Virus record (IMG/VR): IMGVR_UViG_3300030104_004863
Coordinates: 1-37,948 of that record
Strand: one strand, 5' to 3'
DNA: 37,948 nucleotides
Source: a virus
The notes under the pieces were generated by a model that did not search any database, had not been told where the DNA came from, and was given only the letters and a program-made list of their open reading frames with translations. The translations under genes were made by a program, and so were the position numbers. Shown one piece after another: positions 22,603 to 32,075 of the stretch (position 1 is its first letter; each line of letters starts with the position of its first letter).

Positions 22603-25020
22603 TTATCTTGGATCAAATTGCTCTAATCCAAAGCCACCTAAATTATCAAATCCTGCTGATTCAAAATCTTTAGGAGGTGCGCCAGATTTTCTCTGGTCTA
22701 TTAATTCACTTTGCTGTGTAGCTTGAATTTTTGTTCTTTCGTCTTTACGATCTTCTTTATATTTGTCTTTACTTTTAACAACATCTGCTTCAGCTTCTCT
22801 TAATTTCATATTTAACTGAAACTCAAATTCCATTAATTCTTTTTTAATTGCAGCCTCTCTTTCAAGTTTTGCAATATCAAACTGCGATTGTGCTTGCGCT
22901 ATTTGAACTTTGCTTTCAGCAACGCCTTGTTGTTTTTGCATATCAGCCGCTGCCGCTGCTTGCGCCGATTGAGCATTTGATTGAGATTGAGCTTGTATAT
23001 TTTCTAATTGTACTTGTCTATCTCTTTCAAACTTTTGTTTTCTTCTAAGCTTTAATAATTGATTAGCTAATTTTAGATTTTTTATTTCTCTTACATCAAT
23101 AGCATCATCTAATTCAATTTGTTTTTGACCTATGGCTATTTGAATGTTATTTTCTAATACTTGCTTTTCTTCATCATCGGGAGCTAGTTCTAAAAATATA
23201 CCAAAATCATGTATATGTAATTCTGATATTTCTGCTAATGTAGCCATATCAAATTTACCTAATGATTGTATGAAAGATTTTTTAGTATTAGAGTATTCTA
23301 AAACATCTGCAATTCTTAAAGACACTGCTTCAGCTGTTTTCAAAGTTAAAAATAAACCTGCTTGCATTATATGCCTAGTAGCGGTATTACTATTAGCGGC
23401 TGCTAATTTTTGTAAACCAACTAAAGCATTTTTATCAGGAGTACTTCCATCTCTAGCTTCATTTAGCCCGGTCACATCTCTAATCAGCTGCAAATAATAA
23501 TTGTAGCTATTTATTAAACTAGATATTTTTGTATTACCAGCACCGGTTCTTAATTCTTGTATAGGTACTCTACCATTATTAAATTCACCATCTTGAGTCA
23601 TTGATCTACCAATAACACTACCAGTTTGGAAATACATATTTAAAGCCTCTTGCGGATTGTAATTTGTTCCATTACCTAAATCCACTTCAGCAATGCCGTC
23701 CGCATCTAAAAATACCCCGTCAGGAACCATACGAGATAGCACTTGTTGCAATTTAAGATGCGTTATTTGAATCATATCTGCGAAGGAGGTCATTCTACTT
23801 ACTAACGATTCAGGCTTACCTTTATAAATTCTTGGAGCAACAATGTTATAGCTCATCTGAACTTTTGTAATATCAGATTTAGGTCTAGTCATATTCATGG
23901 CTTTTTGCCATTTTAATATTTTTCCAAGACCAACAATTTTTGCGCCTTCATATAAACATTCTATAGATCTATTTACTCTTTCAAATCTAGTTCTAGAATC
24001 CTTAGGCGGGTTAAAAGTATCATCTTTTTTTAATGCTTTTTCAGCGCCCGAAGAAGTTTCTTTTATTTTATAAACTTGATTTTGAAAAGTTTTATATTCA
24101 AAATATAATACATATACATAATTTTTATCTTGATTATCTCCTGAATAAGATTTATTATATAGTTTTGCATTACCAGATCCATAACCTTCAATATCTTCAA
24201 TATCTTCTTGCGTTAATTCTGGAAATTGTTTTTTCAATTCAACTATAGAAATTCTTCTTACTTCTCCTACATAATATATATCATCAAAATATGGTGATTC
24301 AGTGTAAGAGTAAACTAAATCCGATGGATCAACATATTCTAATTTAATCCCTTCAGCCGTATTAAAGCTATTTTTAATGCAACCCATACCTAAAACAGCT
24401 ATATCATAATCAACTCTCTTTTTTAATAAATGATATTTATTTAATTCTAAAACATTATTTATGGCTTGCTCTTGAGCTATTTCAATAGATTGTTTATAAT
24501 TTAACTGCATATGAAGATTTAATTCTTCTTCATTTTCAGGTATATCTTTTTCTTCATTATATAAAGTATTTATACCTAAAGTATCTTTAATTTTTTTAGC
24601 AAAATCCGCAGCATACATGTCATTTAACATATTTTCTACAAACTCTGTTCTTTTTTTACTAGCTATAGGGTCTACAGAAAATGCTTTTAAATCATAAGTT
24701 CTTTCTGAAATACCATTTACTACTATGTCTACAAACTTAGGTATTATTGGCACCGGTTTCCAATCTAAATTTAAATATGATAAATCACCATTTATAGACA
24801 ATTCATCTTTATATTTTTGTATACTTTGTTCGCCTCTTGCATATAATCTTAACCTATGAAAGTTATCTCTATTTGCGAAGTAGCGCATGTTTCCCGAATC
24901 TTTTTTAAACCATTCTGATTCTATAGCCTTAGCGATTTGCAATCCATATTTTGGATCCATTTTCTCATTGTCGCTTACTGCTTGACTCGGAAAAATACCT
25001 TTTGTTAGTACTTGTGCCAT
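22603..25020 (-). CDS. Portal protein
   Basis: The 805-residue product starts right after the terminase stop (TAG then ATG). Its N-terminal part has N-R-D-N-F-H-R-L-R-L-Y-A-R-G-E-Q-S and L-D-W-K-P-V-P-I-I-P-K-F-V-D-I-V-V, typical of large portal proteins from short-tailed Bacteroidetes and marine phages. The middle has V-D-P-S-D-L-V-Y-S-Y-T-E-S-P-Y and the stem/crown region D-V-T-G-L-N-E-A-R-D-G-S-T-P. The last 170 residues form a long Gln/Ala-rich coiled coil (about 650-760), a barrel-like extension into the capsid. The portal ring is the channel for packaging and ejection. The size is normal for this lineage and large compared with siphophages. Confidence 0.88.
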   Translation of the reverse strand: MAQVLTKGIFPSQAVSDNEKMDPKYGLQIAKAIESEWFKKDSGNMRYFANRDNFHRLRLYARGEQSIQKYKDELSINGDLSYLNLDWKPVPIIPKFVDIVVNGISERTYDLKAFSVDPIASKKRTEFVENMLNDMYAADFAKKIKDTLGINTLYNEEKDIPENEEELNLHMQLNYKQSIEIAQEQAINNVLELNKYHLLKKRVDYDIAVLGMGCIKNSFNTAEGIKLEYVDPSDLVYSYTESPYFDDIYYVGEVRRISIVELKKQFPELTQEDIEDIEGYGSGNAKLYNKSYSGDNQDKNYVYVLYFEYKTFQNQVYKIKETSSGAEKALKKDDTFNPPKDSRTRFERVNRSIECLYEGAKIVGLGKILKWQKAMNMTRPKSDITKVQMSYNIVAPRIYKGKPESLVSRMTSFADMIQITHLKLQQVLSRMVPDGVFLDADGIAEVDLGNGTNYNPQEALNMYFQTGSVIGRSMTQDGEFNNGRVPIQELRTGAGNTKISSLINSYNYYLQLIRDVTGLNEARDGSTPDKNALVGLQKLAAANSNTATRHIMQAGLFLTLKTAEAVSLRIADVLEYSNTKKSFIQSLGKFDMATLAEISELHIHDFGIFLELAPDDEEKQVLENNIQIAIGQKQIELDDAIDVREIKNLKLANQLLKLRRKQKFERDRQVQLENIQAQSQSNAQSAQAAAAADMQKQQGVAESKVQIAQAQSQFDIAKLEREAAIKKELMEFEFQLNMKLREAEADVVKSKDKYKEDRKDERTKIQATQQSELIDQRKSGAPPKDFESAGFDNLGGFGLEQFDPR

Positions 25021-27231
25021 CTATTGTATTATTTTTGAAAAATTGCCTTTGTTATCATATTTAGCAAAACTAAAATTTAGTTTATTATTTAATTTATTAA
25101 CAGGTTTTGGTGTATATAAATTTTTATTACAAGCCATAATGGCTAATCCAGAACTTATAGCTGCATCAAATTTAGTTCTTTTATTTATATCAAACTTAGC
25201 CCAATCATTTAATGTTTCATTAAAGTATAAATCACCGTGACTACCGTCATCTTTTATTCCAACATGAAGATTTATATAACTTTCAATTGCAGCCGCATGA
25301 GCTTGTCTTATATCTTCACTTGAGTTAGGTATACCACCTATTTCTTTTTCGGCAGTGGATAATTTATTCCAAACTTTATCGGGTCTATTCATTGAATATC
25401 CCCTATAGCCTCTTCGCTTTAAATAATATAATAATCTAGGTTTATTATTTTCAGCTAATAGTGGCATGCCATAAAATTGAAGAGCCATTAATATATCTTC
25501 AAAAAATATTTCTGCCGTTTGAGGTCTTGCTATATATTCTAAAAAAAATCTATTTGTTGGAACTTCTTCCATACTGAATTTAGTAAGGCCATGTAATGAT
25601 CCTTTAGATCCTTTACCGTCAGTAGTTCCTGATATATCATAACTATCGCAGCCAAATGCACCGATATGTTCATTTCCTGGATATTTATTTCCATTTTTTA
25701 TTATTACTTTATTTTGTAATCCTCTTTTAGGTACCCAACTAACATTAAATCTACCAGTATTGTTAGGTATAAACTCTACTTCTGTATCTTTGATTCCGTT
25801 TTTCCATTGAAAACTGCCACGAGTGACAAGAGCAGAGTATCTAGCTTCTTCATTAAAATCAATCTGTTCGTAAATCTTAGCAAGATTAAATATGCTATTT
25901 TTAGTTTCATCACGGAAAGCGTGTTCTTCAGTTCTCGGAAATTGTCTATAAAATTCATTTAATGCGTCTTGATCTCCTTTTAATCCTTCAACTTCGTTTT
26001 CCCAGTGTTCAATAACTCCCACATCAATAATGTCTCCTTGGTTGTCTTTAGCTGGTTCTTGCGGCGTGTTAAATACAGGTAATCCATTAAAATCAATGAA
26101 TCCCTCGAAGTTCCATTCCATAGGTATGAACAAACTATATAATCCTGAGCGAGTCTGCCCATTGCGGTTTCTTTTTGTAACGTCTGAATCATTATATAGT
26201 TTTTTAAAGTTTTCGCCGCCTTTATCTAATGAGTTGCTTGTTGAACCCATCATACATTTGCCTATAACTCTAGAACCTAATCTTAATGTGGTTTTTGTTA
26301 CACGCCAGTTATTTAAAATATTTTCTGGTCTTTCCCATTTACCCGCTTCATCATGTACTAATAAAGCTAGCTTTTCTCCGTCATAACTATTATCACCTGT
26401 ATTTTTCCAATCAATAGTTGTATCTAATCCAGCAAGCTCTTGTGCTTTTTCATTAGCGATAATTTTTCTTCTTGTAAACTTAGAAGCTGGTACTCTATAA
26501 GCCAATTCTGTTTTAGGCCTATCCATTCCATCTTGTATTGGTTTAAAGAAAAACGGATAGTTAACGGATATAGGTACAACTTTATCGGTAAACATTTTTT
26601 TTGCGTCAGCACCTGATTTTGATAATATACCAAACCTAGAGTCTGAAGAGATGGTTGCTTGGTTAACGGTTTCGGATGATGCCATAAATGAAAAACCACT
26701 TCGTCTGTTTTTAAGGTAACACATTCCGTAACATCTTGAATCTGCTTTGCAAGCTTCCCAGAATATATAGAATAATCTGTTTGCTTCCCTAAAATCTGGT
26801 TTCCCAACATCAATTTTGGTCCACTGCAAGTACATATAATGAGTGCCAGTGATATAAGTATCAACGCCTTTATTTTTAAACCAATAGCCTTGTTCTCTTT
26901 TGGTAAATTCTTCATCTATATATTCGTGCCATTTATTTTGAAAATCTAAAGGTAAATCTTTCCAATCAAAAATACTTTTAATTCTTTTTAAATCTTTTGG
27001 ATATTCTTGAACCTCCCATTTATCATTACCTTTGAAAACATTCTTAGCTTTAGGTAATGCTATTTTTAAATTTTGTATATTATAAATATCTCCTATCTCT
27101 CCGGTTTTACTAATAACAATTATATCGTGTTCTTTATTATAACCGTATTTCCACTTTTTTGATTTATTTAGCCTTTTAATAGTATTTATTTTTACAGGCT
27201 CTATAATCTTATATAAAGTTTGATTATACAT
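25021..27231 (-). CDS. terL: Terminase large subunit
   Basis: The 736-residue product is the packaging ATPase-nuclease. A deviant Walker A lies at K174-N-R-R-S-G-F-S181, with the R-R-x-G-x-S form seen in this terminase branch, and Walker B at L-L-V-H-D294-E295. The C-terminal RNase H-like nuclease has G-C-D529-S-Y-D532-I-S-G as its first acidic site. The N-terminal 120 residues carry F-D-W-K-D-L-P-L-D-F-Q-N-K-W-H-E, probably the small-subunit-binding or lid area. The product is at the long end for the family, as is common in crAss-like and related marine podoviruses. It overlaps the upstream small gene by 1 bp and abuts the portal gene. Confidence 0.9.
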   Translation of the reverse strand: MYNQTLYKIIEPVKINTIKRLNKSKKWKYGYNKEHDIIVISKTGEIGDIYNIQNLKIALPKAKNVFKGNDKWEVQEYPKDLKRIKSIFDWKDLPLDFQNKWHEYIDEEFTKREQGYWFKNKGVDTYITGTHYMYLQWTKIDVGKPDFREANRLFYIFWEACKADSRCYGMCYLKNRRSGFSFMASSETVNQATISSDSRFGILSKSGADAKKMFTDKVVPISVNYPFFFKPIQDGMDRPKTELAYRVPASKFTRRKIIANEKAQELAGLDTTIDWKNTGDNSYDGEKLALLVHDEAGKWERPENILNNWRVTKTTLRLGSRVIGKCMMGSTSNSLDKGGENFKKLYNDSDVTKRNRNGQTRSGLYSLFIPMEWNFEGFIDFNGLPVFNTPQEPAKDNQGDIIDVGVIEHWENEVEGLKGDQDALNEFYRQFPRTEEHAFRDETKNSIFNLAKIYEQIDFNEEARYSALVTRGSFQWKNGIKDTEVEFIPNNTGRFNVSWVPKRGLQNKVIIKNGNKYPGNEHIGAFGCDSYDISGTTDGKGSKGSLHGLTKFSMEEVPTNRFFLEYIARPQTAEIFFEDILMALQFYGMPLLAENNKPRLLYYLKRRGYRGYSMNRPDKVWNKLSTAEKEIGGIPNSSEDIRQAHAAAIESYINLHVGIKDDGSHGDLYFNETLNDWAKFDINKRTKFDAAISSGLAIMACNKNLYTPKPVNKLNNKLNFSFAKYDNKGNFSKIIQ

Positions 27232-27503
27232 TATTTAGATCTTCTTTCTGCAAACCCTTTAAAAGTATCTACTTTTTTTTCTAATGGTTTGTTTTCTAAT
27301 AAAGCTTTTTCTTCTTCTATGCGATTAAGTATTTCAAAAGCATCAAATATTGCAAGCTTTTTTGTGGCTGCTGCATTCTTTAATCTATCAGCAGAAACAT
27401 CGTCGTCAGTTTCAACAATAGGCTCTTTAGCTACTTTTATTAATTCATTAACTGCTCTTTGCCCAGCCTGGATTATATTCTTTTTCGTTTCCTTGACGTT
27501 CAT
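27231..27503 (-). CDS. Possible terminase small subunit
   Basis: The 90-residue product is helical: M-N-V-K-E-T-K-K-N-I-I-Q-A-G-Q-R-A-V-N-E-L, then an acidic loop (V-E-T-D-D-D-V), then D-R-L-K-N-A-A-A-T-K-K-L-A-I-F-D-A-F-E-I-L and a basic end. It lies immediately before the large terminase with a 1-bp overlap, the usual place of the small subunit, and I recall similar short proteins there in marine phages. It is shorter than most small terminases and has no clear HTH, so the role is inferred from position. Its start overlaps the end of the GroES-like gene by 56 bp; no later ATG would preserve the helical N-terminus. Confidence 0.55.
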   Translation of the reverse strand: MNVKETKKNIIQAGQRAVNELIKVAKEPIVETDDDVSADRLKNAAATKKLAIFDAFEILNRIEEEKALLENKPLEKKVDTFKGFAERRSK

Positions 27504-28047
27504 ACTTAATAGTTATAAATTTGCTTAAAACTCTATATAGTCTTTCATTATCAATAATAAATTCATATTTACTACTAGGTGCAAATCCAACTAAATCATT
27601 TTTTTTAATATCATCAAGGTCTTTATCAATATATTTTATAATTCCTTTAAAGGGAACTTCTTTTTCATTTAATAATATATTATTAGATATAATTGGTTTT
27701 ACAAAACAATAGCCTTTTAAAGAATGCCATTTATTATTTCTTTTGTATAAAAATATTTGATCTGTATTTACAAAATATTTATCCTCTTTATAATAGCTTC
27801 TGCTATTTTTTTCTTTGCCTCTTCCGTCATACCATCTTCTAAAAATATTATGATGTACTATTACTTCATCACCTATTTTTATTTCTGTTTGTTCTGCCTT
27901 AGGCACTGCCGTCACTATTCCAATACGACTAATATACCGATGGTCAGATATTTCTGTATTTAACAACAGCTCTTTACCATCAATATATTTTTTATTATCG
28001 TATCTTTCGTTTTTAGGTTTAACTATAAAGCTAAATAAACTTTGCAT
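27448..28047 (-). CDS. Two-domain GroES-like protein
   Basis: The 199-residue product appears to hold two GroES-like beta barrels. The first (about 41-100) has R-I-G-I-V-T-A-V-P...I-K-I-G-D-E-V-I-V-H-H-N-I-F-R and ends F-V-N-T-D-Q-I-F-L-Y. The second (about 112-180) has F-K-G-I-I-K-Y-I-D...I-K-K-N-D-L-V-G-F-A and Y-E-F-I-I-D-N-E-R-L-Y-R-V, echoing the GroES pattern G-x-V...G-D-x-V-x-F...I-D-x-E-x-x-x-x-V. A long charged insert (71-90) follows the first GD-V motif. It is distinct from the short GroES at 35541-35798. It sits just upstream of the terminase genes, so it may serve packaging or head assembly rather than being a plain cochaperonin. The fold call is by motif only. Confidence 0.65.
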   Translation of the reverse strand: MQSLFSFIVKPKNERYDNKKYIDGKELLLNTEISDHRYISRIGIVTAVPKAEQTEIKIGDEVIVHHNIFRRWYDGRGKEKNSRSYYKEDKYFVNTDQIFLYKRNNKWHSLKGYCFVKPIISNNILLNEKEVPFKGIIKYIDKDLDDIKKNDLVGFAPSSKYEFIIDNERLYRVLSKFITIKYERQGNEKEYNPGWAKSS

Positions 28048-28265
28048 TAATATTCTAAATTATATTCAACTGCTATAGCCATATTTTTATTGAAATCCTT
28101 CCATGGTAATACTTCTTTTCCTTTTTTAATATAAATAGAAAATTTTTCAGACTCTTCAATAATATCGCATATCTTATGCCCGCCATATACTTCTTGGCCT
28201 ACGGCATAGTGCATAGCGTCATTTTTATAGTCTCTACCTATACTAATTTTTCTTACCAATGACAT
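28047..28265 (-). CDS. Small conserved phage protein
   Basis: The 72-residue product begins M-S-L-V-R-K-I-S-I-G-R-D-Y-K-N-D-A-M-H-Y-A-V-G-Q and has I-Y-I-K-K-G-K-E-V-L-P-W-K-D-F. I recognise this as a small single-domain protein common near the terminase in marine Bacteroidetes-type phages; its role is unknown. The likely fold is a short beta barrel. It overlaps the GroES-like gene by 1 bp (TAATG), so the two are probably translated together. Confidence 0.7.
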   Translation of the reverse strand: MSLVRKISIGRDYKNDAMHYAVGQEVYGGHKICDIIEESEKFSIYIKKGKEVLPWKDFNKNMAIAVEYNLEY

Positions 28266-28268
28266 GAC

Positions 28269-28529
28269 CTACTCTTTTTCTTCTGGTTTTTCTGTGTTTT
28301 CTTCTATAGGTGTGTAGGTACCGTCTTGAATATTGATTTGTACTTTACCGTACTTTTCTTCAAGCTTGGCCTGAAATTTGTTTAAATCAGATTGAATTTC
28401 AGTTGTAGCATGGTTAATTCTATGCTTTTGTAATTCAAGGTTTCCAATTTGATTTGCAGCATTATTTAGTTTACCTACATAACCTTGCAATTCTTCTAAT
28501 TGTTCTTGGGTAATTTTGTTTTCACTCAT
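28269..28529 (-). CDS. Small coiled-coil phage protein
   Basis: The 86-residue product is mostly one helix pair (Q-E-Q-L-E-E-L-Q-G-Y-V-G-K-L-N-N-A, then I-G-N-L-E-L-Q-K-H-R-I), followed by a short strand segment (V-Q-I-N-I-Q-D-G-T-Y) and an acidic disordered tail. It resembles short coiled-coil proteins found beside terminase genes in marine phages. It may assemble as an oligomer; no function is known to me. It is 3 bp from the next gene, within the same operon. Confidence 0.65.
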   Translation of the reverse strand: MSENKITQEQLEELQGYVGKLNNAANQIGNLELQKHRINHATTEIQSDLNKFQAKLEEKYGKVQINIQDGTYTPIEENTEKPEEKE

Positions 28530-28602
28530 GGTTTTAAAATTAAATTATTATTTATATTTTACTTATTTATTATTATCACTTGTTTTGCTTAATTTCTAAT
28601 TA

Positions 28603-28938
28603 TTATTCAGCAGGAGTAGCAAAAGGTGCTGAAAATGTTTTATCTGTTGGGTTTTTTTGTAATTCAATTTGGTTATCTAAATTAGTTTTCATTGCCTCAA
28701 CGTCTATACCTGCTTCTAACCAGCCTATAACATCAGATTCTTTTAAATCCGCATAAGCTTTGAAGTTGTCTGCGTCATATTGTACCCCATGTGTACCTAT
28801 TGAGCTAGCTATTATTGGTTTTTCTGAATCATCTGTTGCCGTATAACTCCAATGTATTGTGTGTACAACATTATCTTTGCTATCTTGTGAAATTTTAGCT
28901 TCTAATGTGTTAATATTCCATTTATATGTATTTGCCAT
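28603..28938 (-). CDS. Small conserved phage protein, DUF7936-like
   Basis: The 111-residue product is beta-rich at the start: Y-K-W-N-I-N-T-L-E-A-K, V-V-H-T-I-H-W-S-Y-T-A-T-D, then Y-A-D-L-K-E-S-D-V-I-G-W-L-E-A. This pattern of a tryptophan strand, H-W-S-Y-x-x-T-D and V-I-G-W-L-E matches a small family common next to phage tail-fibre genes (the one I know as DUF7936). Lying 3 bp after the S74 fibre gene, it may be a fibre-associated or capsid-decorating protein; evidence for that is positional. The 73 bp after it hold no gene and no clear hairpin. Confidence 0.7.
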   Translation of the reverse strand: MANTYKWNINTLEAKISQDSKDNVVHTIHWSYTATDDSEKPIIASSIGTHGVQYDADNFKAYADLKESDVIGWLEAGIDVEAMKTNLDNQIELQKNPTDKTFSAPFATPAE

Positions 28939-28941
28939 TTT

Positions 28942-31900
28942 TTAATTATTTATTTGTGTTTTTAAAGTTTCTATTTCTGCTTTTAGTTCTTGTATTGCTT
29001 TTAATAAAACAGGTGTTAATTTAGAATAATCTACTCCCTGCATAATTTCCCCATCTTTTTCGCCTGTAACAACGTTAGGTAATATTTCTTTTAATTCATG
29101 TGCTACAAAACCATAATCTCTTTGATCAGCATCTTTCCATTTGTAATCATATGCTTTTATGTTATTTATTAAGTTTAAAGCATTAAAGTCTTTTAAATCT
29201 TCTTTTAGCCTATAGTCAGAACCTGTATTAAAAGAAACAGAGTTAGCAGAACCATTTCTTGTGATTGAGCCCATTGAAAAAACACTAGGCCTGTTAAAAA
29301 CTAAAAAAGCTGCTCCGCTAGCATTAGATGTGTCTTCAAATATAGAAACATTATTACTACTTTTTACATGAAGTTTATACGTAGGAGAAGTTTCTCCAAT
29401 TCCCACTTTACCTCCAGATGTTATCCGCATTTTTTCTGTTAGATTCCCTCCATTTGCTCTAGTCATAAAAAACAAATCAGTGTTTTTATCATCAGCATCC
29501 TGAAACTGTGCGCCTATTCTAGCTGTTACAAATGTTGAGTTATTCCTAAAATCAATAACACCCAAACACCCATCAGTATTGCTTGTATTATTTAAGAAAA
29601 GACGACAATTTGTACCTGCTGATGCATTAGTTTCTGTGTCAGCAACTTTTATTTCAACATTGTTAAAAAAATCTGTTTCACCAGAACTATTTATTTCCAT
29701 TCTAGCTGTGCTACCAGTTATAAAATCAATACTAGTAGGCGAGCTTAATTGTAAAGCAACTCCAGAGTTTGAAAATACTTGTAATTGAGTTGAACTAGCA
29801 AACATTCCGCCACCACCGCCACCGCTTGCAAGACAATCAACTCTGCCAATTGATGTTCCGTTTATAGTTAAAGACCTTTGATTTGTAAAACCAACAGGCG
29901 AAGCTGTCCCAATTCCTACGTTTCCAGAAGTATCTATTGTTAATCTTGTGTTTGTACCTATATCTCCAAGACCTGAAGCTATTTTAAATTTATCACTATC
30001 GCTTCCATCAACACCTATATTAAATCCAAAAGGGCTAGTTGTTGTTTGAAAATCAATAGAAGCATCGCCTGTTCCCTCTTGTCTTAATGTTAATATTGCA
30101 GCAGTTCCTGTATCATTTCTTCTTACATCAAGAGGTGTAGCAGGATTTGTTGCAGAAATTCCTACGTTTCCTGTAGTTCGTTGCATTGTCATTACAGTAC
30201 TTGGGGTTGTACCAAAACTAAATTGTAAATCATCATTTTGATATATCTCCCAAGTTTCAACTGCATCTTGTAATATAATACTACAATCTTGTAAATTAGA
30301 TTTACCAATTTTTAAAAACCTATCAGCACTATTGGGTGAAGTACCAGATGTATCGCCAATAATTACGTTTCCTGCAACTGTTGCGTTATCATCTATTGTA
30401 ACTGCTCCATTGAAATAACTTGTTCCATTGTTATATAAATCAAAATTAAAATTTGCAGCTGTTCCAAAACTGCCACGCCTTGCAAATAAATTTCCTGGAA
30501 AAGTTGCGGATTTATCATGTGCTAACGTTAATGCTAGACCTACCGATGTGTCGGCAGTTTTAAATTCTAATCTAGCGTGTCTTTCTGATACGTCCGTCCA
30601 TTTACTTAATATTTGAGAGCCAGTAGATGCGCTTGTTCCTGAAAAATATCCACCAAAGTTTATAAAACCATGAACATCTTCATCTGCTGGAGAAGTTGTA
30701 TAATGGAATAAATCCATTTGAGCGCCCCCCACTCCAGTATTAGTTGACTCAACTCTTATTGCATCACCAGTACCACTTATATGCAATCTCGCAGCAGGAT
30801 CAGTTACACCAATTCCTACATCACCAGTAGAACCTTCAATAATCATCGCATTATCTTTTGTTCCTGCATCAAACCTGACATTTCCATTATTAAATAATAT
30901 CATTCTTGTGTCTTCGCCATCATCCGCGAGCACAGCGCCTGCTGCTCCACCTCTTATGTAAAGAAAATCGTTACTAGCATGCTTAATACTATTTGCATTT
31001 CTATTACTGTCCGCCCCTTTTATAAAAGTTGTATTACCATCACTTGTTATACGTATTCTTTCTGAAGCGTCAGTGCCGAATCGCATATAATTTGAATTAT
31101 GATTATATTCTATAAAACCAATTGAAGTATTTGCAGCATCTCCAAATCTTATAGAAGCAGCAGCGGTTGAGATTAAAGTAATTCCTGATTCACTTGCTCC
31201 TTTGTCTATAACTAAATCATCTGCGTTTGTTGATGGTGTACCAGTTGTTGAAGTTCCTATTTTTACATTTCCTGCAAAAGTTGATGAACCATCTGCGTTT
31301 AATGTTAACCTAGTACCACCAACAGAACCATTAGAAGATGAACCAATAAATTCTAAAATACCCGCTGTTGATGTATCAGCACCATAAAATCTTAATTGGG
31401 ATTTTGTAGTATCTTCTTGACTTATTTTTAATTGGCTTGTTCCATGGCTTACGTTTTGTCCTTTAACAACAAGTATTTTATCTGTTGTTACAATTCCTGT
31501 AAAAGTACCCCCTCCAACCGGAACAAAAGCTCCTGCCCCAGTTAAACTGCCATCTATTTGTACATCACCTGTAAAAGTTGAGTTTCCTGAACTATCAATA
31601 GTTAATCGTGTTGTAGCACTTGTTTCAAAACGAATATCACCTGCTTCTTTGTTTTGTATAAATAAATGTGGGTTATCAAATGCCATATAAGCACCATCAG
31701 TATTTGCTGTTCCTGATGCTGTATCTGTTAAGTGAACCCCTGCTGCTACTCCGTGTATATGTACAATTTTTCCTGCTACTAAAGTGGGTGTGTCTATTCC
31801 AATCCCTAAGTTTCCTGCAAAATTTGCACTTCCATCTGAATTAAATATTCTTAATCTCTGTGTTCCGAGAGCATCAGGAGCAGTACCACCTGTAAAAAAT

Positions 31901-32064
31901 ATAATATCATTAGCAGAACTTAAATTTAAATTTTCGCCTGAAGATGATTGTAAAAGCAAATTGTCAAAACTATCATCTCCAATAAAATGACTATCCCCAA
32001 CTGTTATATTGCCTGAAAAGCTAGCTGCGCCAGCTTCGATATTTGAAAGAAATTTTTGAGACAT
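28942..32064 (-). CDS. Tail fibre/spike with C-terminal S74 intramolecular chaperone
   Basis: The 1040-residue product is a long repetitive beta structure: about 20 repeats of the form T-x-L-T-I-D-S-S-G-N and G-N-V-G-I-G-T-x-x-P, the mark of trimeric fibres. The last 92 residues are a self-cleaving S74 chaperone of the endosialidase type: S949-D-Y-R-L-K954, D-Y-G-F-V-A-H989-E, and a terminal leucine-rich coiled coil (I-Q-E-L-K-A-E-I-E-T-L). Ser949 and Lys954 have the same spacing as the known catalytic Ser-Lys pair. The domain folds the trimer and then cuts itself off. The N-terminus (M-S-Q-K-F-L-S-N-I-E) probably attaches to the tail or a linker protein. It should contribute to host recognition. 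Confidence 0.88.
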   Translation of the reverse strand: MSQKFLSNIEAGAASFSGNITVGDSHFIGDDSFDNLLLQSSSGENLNLSSANDIIFFTGGTAPDALGTQRLRIFNSDGSANFAGNLGIGIDTPTLVAGKIVHIHGVAAGVHLTDTASGTANTDGAYMAFDNPHLFIQNKEAGDIRFETSATTRLTIDSSGNSTFTGDVQIDGSLTGAGAFVPVGGGTFTGIVTTDKILVVKGQNVSHGTSQLKISQEDTTKSQLRFYGADTSTAGILEFIGSSSNGSVGGTRLTLNADGSSTFAGNVKIGTSTTGTPSTNADDLVIDKGASESGITLISTAAASIRFGDAANTSIGFIEYNHNSNYMRFGTDASERIRITSDGNTTFIKGADSNRNANSIKHASNDFLYIRGGAAGAVLADDGEDTRMILFNNGNVRFDAGTKDNAMIIEGSTGDVGIGVTDPAARLHISGTGDAIRVESTNTGVGGAQMDLFHYTTSPADEDVHGFINFGGYFSGTSASTGSQILSKWTDVSERHARLEFKTADTSVGLALTLAHDKSATFPGNLFARRGSFGTAANFNFDLYNNGTSYFNGAVTIDDNATVAGNVIIGDTSGTSPNSADRFLKIGKSNLQDCSIILQDAVETWEIYQNDDLQFSFGTTPSTVMTMQRTTGNVGISATNPATPLDVRRNDTGTAAILTLRQEGTGDASIDFQTTTSPFGFNIGVDGSDSDKFKIASGLGDIGTNTRLTIDTSGNVGIGTASPVGFTNQRSLTINGTSIGRVDCLASGGGGGGMFASSTQLQVFSNSGVALQLSSPTSIDFITGSTARMEINSSGETDFFNNVEIKVADTETNASAGTNCRLFLNNTSNTDGCLGVIDFRNNSTFVTARIGAQFQDADDKNTDLFFMTRANGGNLTEKMRITSGGKVGIGETSPTYKLHVKSSNNVSIFEDTSNASGAAFLVFNRPSVFSMGSITRNGSANSVSFNTGSDYRLKEDLKDFNALNLINNIKAYDYKWKDADQRDYGFVAHELKEILPNVVTGEKDGEIMQGVDYSKLTPVLLKAIQELKAEIETLKTQINN

Positions 32065-32075
32065 TAAATTTTATT

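Noticed and set aside
26424-26915. 163-residue minus-strand frame inside the large terminase gene
   Set aside because: It is an out-of-frame reading of the ATPase domain; the terminase frame carries the Walker motifs and explains this stretch.
28530-28602. Possible promoter or hairpin in the 73-bp gap
   Set aside because: It is simple A/T-rich sequence with no stem and no recognisable Bacteroidetes -7/-33 pattern.
28942-32064. DNA direct repeats or CRISPR-like array in the fibre gene
   Set aside because: The periodicity follows protein repeats (G-N-V-G-I-G and L-T-I-D-S-S-G-N) with drifting codons and no constant spacer size.
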